From Massospora cicadina (taxonomy: Eukaryota > Entomophthoromycota > Entomophthoromycetes > Entomophthorales > Entomophthoraceae), in the NCBI GenBank assembly GCA_022478985.1, contig JAKSZP010000148.1, positions 1 through 64,000 of the forward strand: a stretch of DNA of 64,000 bases. The letters are read 5' to 3'. The notes under the pieces were generated by a model that ran no database searches, was not told the origin of the DNA, and saw nothing but the letters and a program-made list of their open reading frames with translations. Below, one piece after another: positions 54,289 through 64,000 of the stretch. A program made the position numbers and the translations under genes. Numbering within the stretch: the stretch's first letter is position 1; every line of letters begins with the position of its first letter.

Positions 54289-57200
54289 ATGGTACACATT
54301 GTGACCAAAATGCTCCTGCTTAGATAGCTTATCCCTCATTGGATAGAGGGCTTAGGACTGTATCACGGATGAGGCCATTAAAGGTTCAGGAGATCATTAC
54401 TTGACCAACGGGATGACTGGAATTCAGCCCCAAACTGATGGAGGTACTGGTGACCAACCCACCATGGATGGGGGCAAACAAGCCCCCTTTATAGTTTTGG
54501 GCGAGATAAAGAATATTCACCAAGAGTGGAATGACATATGCAAAATAACCTTTATCCTGATGAGTTATAGGATTTAGTTTATAAAGATGAAATCACCGAA
54601 AAACAGTATGAAAATTGATCTCCTTATATACCTTTGGGGACTAAAATATTTTGCATTCTGCCAATGATGCTATGATGACCCATCTGAATTACACTGATGA
54701 GAGCGTTTGAGGCATGAAAATGCATATACCAAATCCAGAAGTCAAACAATTTTAGAGTTGCTCAAAACCATGATGTGAGGTGCATCATAAGAGCACCATT
54801 GCATGACCCTGATGTTGACCAGAGTATAACCAATTTGTAATCAATCATTATTACAAGAGAATAAAATTTCCCAACACCCAAAAGTAAGTTCTAGTGAAAG
54901 AACCCTGAACATCCAGTTTTGGAATAACCACCAAAAGAAGGAGATCACTGCTGCAGGAATTGGCCCAAACGAGGCTACTAAAGCATCAGTCATAAGATAT
55001 CTAACCAGGGATCTTGAAAAACATCGTATTGAAACCCATATTCCTAATTACTTAACAATATTTCATTTATCTTTATATCTTGGTTTATCACTTAAAGTAT
55101 AGAATACTTTTCTTTTTATCTCAATATGAACCTTTCCTCAGAATCTCAATTTATCCTTTTACTTTCACTTATAGTTATATAAGTATGCTAATCACCAGTG
55201 ACTAAATTTTAATTTAAAAAAATATACAGAATACAATAACATTTATGAAATCTGCTCTGTTGTGATCAGAACACTCTTTATCAAGGATATCTTGGAACTG
55301 AGTTGCCAAAGGAGAGGTTGGATTGGCTTTATTTAAGTCCTGAGGGTTGACATATATTGAACATGTTTAAGAGTGTCTACAAAAGTTTTGCCATAGGCGC
55401 AAACAGTTTACCAAAGCGATCAATGCTAAAAGGTGTAGCATCAGAGAAGATTTTCTCTATGAGGGTGATTGTGATTTTAGCAAAGGTTGTCTAGTGTCTA
55501 ATCTGTGTGGAGTGGACCCCCTGAGCGGTGAGTTGCCTCACATGGTAAGTGATATAAGGCCAGAAGGCTGACTAGCTTTATTATTCTAATTGCTTGGAGC
55601 TTCTGGTGGTTCCTTGGGAATTTTGTGGTCTAACCAATGCAAACTTGGGCTCCCCTGGTCTTCAACTGAAGCTTCGCTTGCAGTAAAGATTTTTCTAGTT
55701 TGATTTTATCCTAAATTTACTATCTCATCATTAGTATAATTAAGTTGTTAAAATACTTATAAATAAATTAAAAAAATTAGTCATCCAAAGTTTTTCTTCA
55801 TAAAAGAATTCTTACTTCCTCTTTAAACTTAATATCTAATTCACTATCCTGTACAAAAAGATCTTTCTTATAAACCCTTTTCTTAAACCTTTACTAGAGT
55901 CATCAATAAGTATTTTAATATTATATCTAATAGTAATAGCCCATATAACAAAAGTAAAACAAACTTAGTTCAAAATCATATGTAGTTAATCTTATAAAAG
56001 CCAGTGCTTTTTATAGTTAAGGACCTCATACCTATGCCCTTACCTGACCTTTCATTTATGGTTAAACAAAAAATTTTCTTGTTAATTCTAATATCAAAAG
56101 TCATATCCCTAATAAATATAAACACTTTTCTTAACACTTACCTCAAGTGAAAGTTGGCATTATAAATTGGTTAGGTGAAAAAAACCAATATCTGTTCTCA
56201 GATATTGCGTAATTTGGAATAACTAACTATTGTCTTGGGACAATTATCTTATTTTAGTTACTTGGATAAAAAATAGAGTAACTATATTACACTAAGAAGG
56301 ATTAGTTGGGAGACTATGTGTGATTAAGAGTGGCAATAAGCTACAAATATTAAAAAGATGACCAATAGAATAAAATTTATATAGCAATATAAACAAAAAG
56401 ATTTTTAATATCTAAATTTAAATTGTACTTTAAAATTACTGTTTATCTCTTTTACTCTTTGCACTTGTTAGAATTGAGGATGCCTATTTTCTCTGACCAA
56501 TATTTTCATTCACTTGCTGATCAAAAACTACTATTTTTACTCCTCTTACCTTTTGTCATTGAATTCATTTTTCCTTTACCAAGCGTTACCTCCATCTTTT
56601 GCTGAAGTTAAAAAACCTGAGATCAAGTGTCATACCTTGGTTATGCTGATTTTTAGTTTTGATGATGTGGTACTGATAAAAAATAATCTTTAAAAACCAA
56701 TGTAAAATTAAAAAAATAATGGTTAGTTAATTCTATTTGTTAGTGCACAGTTTGTTTGGTGATTGCTACTTAATTTGCTAAAACTTGACTCAGTTGATTT
56801 TGGAGAAAATTTTTCCTTATTTTAGTCCTAATAGTTTGTGAATAGATTGTGTATTGGTCATTTTTTGATCTCTCAGTATTGAAAACAGATGTTATTGAAG
56901 CAATTTTATCATTATTTTAATTTTCAATATTGTCCCCTTAAAACCTATCTCAAGGAACATGTCAGGGAAATGGCGTGCCAAGGCAAAAAACTGGATTCCA
57001 TTGTGGATGCTTAAGCACCATGACATTAAACTCAAGCCACAAGTTACCGCCATTATGTTATGGGGTGATTGGTGTAAGTTAAGTTGTTTGGGGAGAAGGG
57101 GGAATAAAGGCAGAAAGATAATATATAGTAGCCAGCCTTCTAATTTACTGCCTACTTTTGTCTATAAAAACCAACGCAGTAGCCAAAGGCTGCATACCCA

Positions 57201-59780
57201 CCAATCGGTACAATACTAAAGAGATTAGCCCCTTCATCACGCCTCTTCATAAGCATAGTTATCTTTTATTTGAGTCAAATTATTTTATATATTTCAAAAA
57301 GATTTTTTTGGTTACATTTTTCTGTTACATATTATAAATATTAACGCAATAACCTAAAAGATGCAATTTGTTGGGCTCTAAACCTGAGGAATGGGGGCAG
57401 GGCTTAGTAAAGTTCAAATGGTGTGAAATGGCAAACGTTTTCCTTGATTAAAATATGTTAGATATAAATTCTTAACTTAAGTTTTTATATTAATCCTGGC
57501 ATTAATTTTTCCAAATCTACTTTGACTATTTGGAGATTTGTTGACGCGTTTGAGGGCCGTTGTATACCTTTTTATCTAAATAATTGACAGTTCAAACTTC
57601 TAGATATAATGTATTATCAAACGGGTTTACCCAAGTATTAGTTTTTTACAATTAAGGATGCATCTGGTTGAGTAGTTGTCCTGAATAGAAAATTTGGCTT
57701 TAGACCATATATACTTTAAAAATGCCCTTAAAATCAAAGCAGAGCTGCCTGATATTTAGCTCATAAGCTCTGCTGTTTAAGATATAATAATGGTTTTAAC
57801 CTTAGGAGTTGGGTGGGTTAAACAAGGGTAACAGCTGCCACCCACCTCTTATATAGGATGTGACCTAGACCAGTAATCTTGCAGAGAGGAAAGTCTTGGT
57901 GATGGTTCCCTCTTATTTCTAAAGGTTCAAGGTTTTTAAGATTGATGCTGTGAAATCAAATTTTAAAGAACATAGGCTCATAAAAATCTTCCATGGTCTC
58001 ACTTTATTAAAGTATCATGAGTCACATCAGGTACGCATACTCAGATCTTATTTTATGTATAACATGACAAGGTATGGACCAGAATGTGTCTAATTTGTTT
58101 GGTCTTTCACCTGTATGAATCCACATCTCGCTACAGCAGCCTAAATCTAAGAAGGCTTGCATATCCAAACAAAATCAAAAGCCAAAGTATAGGATCAAAT
58201 GATTTTTTAAAACAAGAATATGTTGGTAAAATGTAGCCCAAAAAGCAATTGAGAGTTTTGATACAAGGTTCTCATGAACTATGGGAAGCTTTTATACCAA
58301 ACAAGTAAGAAATTGCAATAATTTTAGGGGCAACACTCCTAAGGGTCAGAAAATTTTTTTTGACTGCACCATCAGATCAAAAGCTTTATAATCTAATGAA
58401 TTAATGATGCACAACCAAAAGATTCAACATTTGTACCAAAGGGAGATTTTCAAGCTCCTGAGGTAAATACTTAAAATTGAGTTGCAAAAATGCAATTTCC
58501 ACAATTGTTGTTGGTCCAATTGTGAATCACACCTTGTAAGATGGAGGTATTGATAGGTAGCAGCGGAGGCAATGGAAAGGGAACAGCAGTCACTGAAGGT
58601 ACAGATGTGATGTGAACACAAAAAGGCAAAGACGTTTTGGTCTATAACATGAAAGCTTTAGGCACTGTAAACACTGTTGCAGCTTACTCCACAGATTTTC
58701 AGGCATTTATGGCACTAGGACTTAGCATGCAAGTTATTCAGGTGGTCTCTTTTGACAAACCAATGGGATTTAGCGCAGCAGAAAAAGGGAGGCATAACAG
58801 CTGCAAGCGTGATGGGGATCAGATGAAGAGAAATTTATTATTGGTGCTGTTTTAAGAACTTAGCGTGCCAATGAATGACTTGGCTTCTATAATGGGTATG
58901 CCAGAACCCACAGGGAAAACACCATCCACAAAGCACTGCTATTTTCAAGGGACTGTTAGTGGGCGCGTTATAGGGTATTGGAAAGGGTCCAGTTCAGGAA
59001 ATTGGTTCCCATTTACCATTTTATTTATTTAAAATAACATTAATTTGAAGTTTTTCTCATAAATATTTATTTTAAAATTTTAAGGAAAATTAGGTAAAAG
59101 TTATACCCATCACCATACTGTTAACAGGTGCTGGGCTTTATGTTACAATGGGGAGGTAAAAAAGCTACTAAGCTAAACTTGGGAACCAGAAACAATAGCA
59201 ACCTTGAGCACTAATCTAAGAAGTTTTGAACCCCAAACTTGAAGTTAACAATATTGGGAATCATTACTTCACATAATTACCATTATTGAAACTAATACTC
59301 AAATGGCACAGCTCAATTTTATATTTTGAAGTTGTTGGCGGGTTTAAGCCTCAATTTTGACTTTTCTTTTTGATTTTTTACCTGAAATTTGACTTTTGAA
59401 ATAAGTTTTTGCTATTCAGGTTAGCTTTAGGATGAACCAACTGTAGGGGTGGGGAATGGAAGCCGTGAGAGAGAAGGTTTATTACTTTTTTAATGTCTGA
59501 ACAAAGCTGTTTGATTTTCTTCCAATAAAATTTTGCAAACTTTGAGACTTGGATAAATTTATGTTGAGGAGCAGATAGGGACAAAGAACAAGGCAAACAG
59601 GGATGGGAAACAGCCACTCATCTCAAATTCATGATATGCCCTAGGCCAGAAATTTGGGTGAGGGTGAGGGTCTTAGGGTTTAAACCCTTTTTGACCTAAA
59701 GGGTTGCATGACCCTATCCAGCTTAATATCTGAAGCTAAGGTCCTTACATAACTCTTTCCTAAAAGGACAGGGTCTAGAC
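54289..59780. other. long AT-rich region without recognised genes
   Basis: 54289-55060 may be internal sequence of a second E-like copy, since it begins with a primer-site-like stretch, but the frames are broken. 55060-58400 is AT-rich and shows nothing I recognise. The lowest part, 58900-59780, may include the 3' LTR of element F, with a purine tract (minus-strand CCTGAAGGGGG) at about 59780-59790, but its ends were not resolved. Confidence 0.45.
58637..58855 (+). other. unrecognised open stretch
   Basis: 72 codons; frame appears to extend upstream past a stop (about 58565) as Gly/Thr-rich peptide. No domain recognised. More even codon pattern than the surroundings, but no second copy for comparison, so it may be chance or an old TE fragment. 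Confidence 0.2.
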
Positions 59781-59821
59781 CCCCTTCAGGGCGCTATCCA
59801 AAGCGTAATTTTTTTGTGGGG

Positions 59822-61250
59822 TTAGGAGTTTGATGGCTGAAATTGTAACCTTCTTGGGGGAGGTGAAAATGACTTAGGATATACCTTATGTAACTTGGCA
59901 ATTAACTCTTGACTGTTCTTACAATCTTCTAAGAGAACCCAACTATCTTCATAATATGGGAATCTTTTCCAAGCTACTAGGTAATGCAAACTGCATTTGA
60001 CTCTTTGTGATTTCAAAACTGAACTACTTAAAATTCTGGTGCACCCTCTACCATGATGGGCTCTATCTCAGCGGGCTTCTGTCCTTTAAATAGTGATAAG
60101 GAGGAAGCTTGAAAAGAGTTGTGAATCTTCCAATATAAGAAAAATTTACATGGAAATATCCATTGTTTGTACCTGGGAGATGTGGAAGGGACTTGCGCGC
60201 TTTCAAGACAATTTATGGTATAGCAACTTGAGGTGCAAATTCTTGTTATCCACCATAATCAAATCACTTTCCTGATAGTTAGGAGCCTCACGTTGTTTAT
60301 TGTTCACAAACCACTTGGCGTCATTGGTAGATTTAGTAAGCTGGCTCTGGAACTGTTGGTGCAACTTCTGGATGTGGGTGACAAAGAGATCTGAAGCAGG
60401 AATGTTACTAAGCGCTTGAGGACCAATCCTGTATGCAGGGTTATACCCCAAATAAGCATATATAGGTGTAGCCCCCATTGATTCATGGAGGGAGTTGTTG
60501 TAGCAAAATGGTACATAGGAATGTTGACTGCCAATTTTTTAAGATGCAGTCGCATAGCATTGAATGTAATGCTAAAAGGACTGTTAGTGCTCTCCGTTTA
60601 CCATCTGACTTGTGGTAATAGACTGAATATCTGAAAGGCTTATTATTCAACATTTCACACATACCTCCCAAAAAAGCGAGGTAAACTGAGGTCCCATATT
60701 GCTTATTACTTCATTTTAAACTTTAAACAGGGAAAACACATGTGCCACAAACAACTGTGCCATGTCTCAACTGTAGTAGTTGTCATACAGGGATAGAGAC
60801 ATCATACTTTGTATAGCGATTTACAGCCACCATGATCACGCATACCCATGGTAGATGGGTAAACTTACAATAAAATACACTGACAGTGACGTCCATGGCC
60901 CGCTGCCTGTTGGAGAGGGTGGAGGAGACTATTCCGTCTTAACACTATCTGACTTGGATCTAGTTGAGATCAAGCATTGCTCAATCCAGGCGGGAACCTC
61001 CTTCATCAGTCCATTCCAGTCATACCCTTTTTTGACGAGGTTCATGGTTTTTTTCGCTCCAGGGTACTTTATAGTTGGCGGATCATGATGTTCCCTTATG
61101 ACGTGGGAACGCAGCTCAGAGAAAACCATACTTTGTTGCAAAGATATTACCCTATTATTTTAATAATACCATATAGAAGAGGCATTACCCGCATCAATCT
61201 TCTCTAGAAAATCCCTCCATTCAGAGTCTGAATCTGGATTAATAGAACAG
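59822..61250 (-). pseudogene. integrase and chromodomain of element F
   Basis: Minus strand: zinc-binding block HHDPPTIKYPGAKK, WNGLMKEVPAWIEQC at 60960-61090 (the Cys kept), integrase core traces at 60560-60900, and IN C-terminal parts in 60203-60478 (ATPIYAYLGYNP, PASDLFVTHIQKLHQ). The open stretch 59822-60016 is a chromodomain: YLVAWKRFPYYEDSWVLLED followed by LIAKLH. KEVPxWI matches element B. Confidence 0.82.
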
Positions 61251-61417
61251 CATCAAGGAAAGAGCCTTCGTTGATGAGGATACTGGAACTGGTTCAGAGG
61301 AAGTTACTTCACTCAACAGCACAGAAGTAGTATCAGGAATAACAACATTCAGAAGAGAACCTTTGATGACAGAGGCTATTTGCTCTAAGGAGTATCAAAA
61401 ATACTAGGGGATGTGGA

Positions 61418-62106
61418 TGTCAGACAATTACCAGTCCATTTGTGTAATAAGAGTGTATACTTTCTAAATATGAATGAAAATAAGAAAAGAATCAGCCAAA
61501 AGACCCAGGCTGATTCTCGGTGAAAATATCTGAATTGGGGCAACAAATTAATTAATAAACTCAGCCTAGTTGCATGAGTTTAGGTAGTCAGATTGCACCA
61601 ACATAGCGGAATAATCTGGAAAGTCCCTCTGAGGTTCCTCCTCGTCCCATTAACTATTTAAGCAAACCACATATGTGGGGACTGGCACTATTTATAGGCC
61701 TGAAGGGGTTCCTACCAAGAGAAAAGTTTTCCAGCCCATTGATTGGGTTATATATATATAACCATTACTTAATGGACTAGTCCTTCCTGCTCCTGACCCT
61801 CCATCAGCTGTTCCATCCAAATGAGGCAAGTTTTAAGAGATCTGATAGATTGACAGCTCATATTAACTAATATGGACTTTACTAACTAATCCAAACTTCG
61901 AACCTCAACATTTTTAAATACTGCTATCAACTTATTTAGAGTGTTTATTTCTTATCCCCTCAACGCAACTAGTAAAAAATATATAAAATAACCAGCTTTT
62001 TTATAGTTTTAGTGTTTGATATTTTTAAAAAAATAATGTCAATCCCATAATTGTTGAATGTTAGAATCCTAACGCACCAGCGAGCTCAATAAAGGTCTAA
62101 AATCCA
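61418..62106 (+). mobile_element. solo LTR related to family E
   Basis: Starts TGTCAGACAATTACC and aligns with the element E LTRs along its length (ATCAGCCAAAAGAC, CTTATCCCC and TATAAAATA segments). The end near 62106 is damaged and no clear 5-bp duplication is seen. It splits the pol region of element F. Confidence 0.68.
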
Positions 62107-62329
62107 GCTGTGAGCCCTCAGTATTTGGCTTTATATTGGGGTTTATTTATAGGTTTGGACTTAGGGTTTAGTTTGGGGTATTTAACCACAGCAATGGCTG
62201 GAGGTGGAGGAGCAATGTATTGTAAGGGTTAATCACTGTAACTTATTCTAAATCTGTATCTATAATGGGACCCTTTAGGGGTGCCCAGCTCAAAATATCA
62301 GAAAAAATATGGGCGGCCCCATGACAAAC

Positions 62330-63250
62330 TCATGATTCAGACCAAAACTCAGGTCATGATGAGTCCTGATTTGCCTGTAAGTCAGCTTCAGAGTTTTGCA
62401 ATAGTAAGTAAACGACTTGTGGTCCATGCGCACAATGACTATATGCTTAACACCCTATAACAGGTATCGCTAGTTCATCAGGGTCCAAGAAACTGCCGTC
62501 AATTCATATTATAATTAGTCCAGGCTCGCTCTGTGGCACTAAATTACTTGAGAAGTAAGCCACAGGGTGTTCCCGCCCCTAATGTTTCTGCAGAAGTAAA
62601 GCCCAAGCTGAAGTGCCAGAGTCATCGCATGACACAATAGCTGGCTTATCTACATTATAATGACAAGAATTGGAATGGTAGTAAAAATCCTTTATTGCCT
62701 CAAACGCCTGTTGGCATTCTGTGGTGCAGATAATTAGGCGTTCTTAACTTTTAGGAGATTAAGGGGTGAGGACAGCTCCAAAATGGCTGGTAAGAACTTC
62801 TTAAGAAACATGACAGATACTAGGAAGCTCCAAAGTTGTTTCTGTGTTACTGGGGTAAGTCAAGAAGGATGGCGTCCAGCTTAGAAGGCGCGATGGCATG
62901 ACCATCTACTAAGATCAAGCTAACTAGAAACCGAACTTCATCATTATAGAACTCACATTTGGAGGGTTTGACAACCATCCCAGCTTTTTGGAGTGCAGCA
63001 GCAGCAGCCACCAAATACTTGCATGCTGCTCTGTATTGAGGGAGTGGATCAAAATGTCATTCACATAAGTAAATTGCACAGGAGAATCTGATATTCACTC
63101 AAGGCGTCATCACTTTGGTGCTGAAAAAACGCTGAGCATTATTCAAACCAAAGAATATAACAACACGCCACTTTTCATCTCAATATAGGGATAAGAATTG
63201 TGCCACCACCTCATACTTAGGATGATTGAGAAAGGCAGATTCTTTATGGC
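62330..63250 (-). pseudogene. RT and RNase H remnant of element F
   Basis: Minus-strand traces: RNase H with a VRMDHKSF-like block near 62420-62440 and a DSGTSAWALLLQK-like block near 62590-62625; RT with the catalytic motif at 63056-63067 reading YVND (Asp to Asn), and FGLNNAQRF near 63130-63155. The RT N-terminal half is missing or unrecognisable. Full of stops and shifts. Confidence 0.68.
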
Positions 63251-63299
63251 ACAAAAACGCTCCTTAAACCTATGATGGGATTGGAGGAGGGTATTTGGT

Positions 63300-64000
63300 C
63301 GTTGACCTAGCTACAATTGGGTTTTTGAAGTGTTAACAAGAGTAAAGTTCCCATTTTAGGCGATTGATAGGTATAGCCTTTAAATAGAGCAATTGAAAAG
63401 AAGTTGTCTTCAGCTCCAGTGTCATACAGAGCCTTCACAGCTTCTATAGTGACCTTGCCATCAAAGTTTTTGCACTTGCTAGTGAATGAGTATCAAGTAA
63501 GAGAAAGGGTTTTACTCATTTTTATACATGCTCATAAGACGTGCGAAAGAGGCACAAGTTGCAGAATTTCTCCACCTCTTCTGTGTTGTAGGACTTGAGG
63601 TTCCTCTTATGGGGCTAACTGCCTCCAGTGTACGCGAGGGAGTTCCACAGCGGGGCATGTTCTCACTAGGAGCAGTGCTTTGGTCCTGGAGTCCTGGATT
63701 GGAAGGTGGGGCCACTCTTGTAAGCATCAAAGACAGTTGATGCTCTACATGGCTATCCAGGGATATCTCCTCTTCTAAAGTTTTAGCGAGATGGGTGATT
63801 GCGGTTGCTCTTAGTAACCCAAGTACCAAGTTCTGAATGAACATAAGATTGGAGCTAAATGAGATGAGCTCAGGTAGACAGGGCCAAGTTAAGGAAGCAT
63901 GTAGCTTATTCTATTTCTAAGACACTGCTGTAAGGATAGTAGTGCGTACCAGGCTACACAAGAGATTTTTTGGTGTGGTCACATTATGGACCAAGTCAAT
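63300..64000 (-). pseudogene. protease and gag-side remnant of element F
   Basis: The retropepsin block VKALYDTGAEDNFFS is readable at about 63390-63430 (DTG at 63415-63423), the only intact DTG besides that of element C. The ORF 63512-63844 (110 codons) is Thr/Ser/Pro-rich and in the gag-side position; not recognised otherwise. Confidence 0.6.

Larger units (their letters stand above)
59800..64000 (-). mobile_element. Ty3/gypsy chromodomain retrotransposon F (partial)
   Basis: Minus-strand element with integrase and chromodomain at the left, RT/RNase H and protease to the right; the 5' LTR lies beyond the window. The protease (DTGAEDNF) and integrase blocks resemble element B. Interrupted at 61418 by an E-like LTR. 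Strongly decayed. Confidence 0.78.

Overview
The window is eukaryotic and almost entirely transposon-derived. It most resembles a repeat-rich filamentous fungus. The Ty3/gypsy chromodomain elements, a Tad/L1-like LINE, small Helitrons and a FAR1-type DNA-binding ORF all fit a TE-inflated fungus such as a rust or a glomeromycete, but the lineage cannot be fixed from the sequence. No bacterial features, CRISPR arrays or rRNA genes were seen. Coding traces of the elements are full of in-frame stops and frameshifts. Many changes look like CpG to TpG/CpA transitions (Arg to stop, Arg to Trp, Asp to Asn at family-conserved positions), the pattern expected from decay of methylated repeats.

Layout. 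1-7422: gypsy element A, plus strand, 5' LTR cut by the window edge. 7665-22710: a four-level nest. Element D (minus strand) has its right LTR split by element C (minus). The left LTR of C is split by a solo LTR of family A, and that one by a solo LTR of family B. Each insertion has a recognisable 5-bp target duplication. 22711-28186: AT-rich sequence with a degenerate minisatellite, a small foldback, an intact FAR1-domain ORF (25917-26426, minus) and a tRNA-derived SINE with a perfect 20-bp target duplication. 28187-28536: a Helitron 5' fragment. 28555-43771: a full-length LINE with an approximately 18-bp target duplication. Its 3' UTR was hit by gypsy element B (36404-43606, minus). 43844-45529: a complete short Helitron with a 5'-truncated SINE inside. 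46063-46343: a third SINE. 47033-54288: gypsy element E (plus), whose gag/pro region is split by a solo LTR of family C with a perfect duplication ATGGC. 54289-59780: AT-rich non-coding DNA. 59780-64000: chromodomain gypsy element F (minus), split by an E-like LTR and cut by the window end.

Most unusual: the long LTRs of families B (about 1.4 kb) and C (about 0.9 kb) look protein-coding, in element sense, over much of their length. Several copies share peptide motifs. The frames run through the LTR end into the internal region, which is short and lacks a recognisable capsid gene. The gag frame of family A also starts inside its LTR. This suggests a group of gypsy elements in which gag, or an accessory hydrophobic protein, is partly or largely carried by the LTR itself.

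The only complete, stop-free ORF that looks like a gene rather than an element remnant is the FAR1-domain ORF. Everything else is best treated as decayed mobile DNA whose nested order gives a relative chronology.
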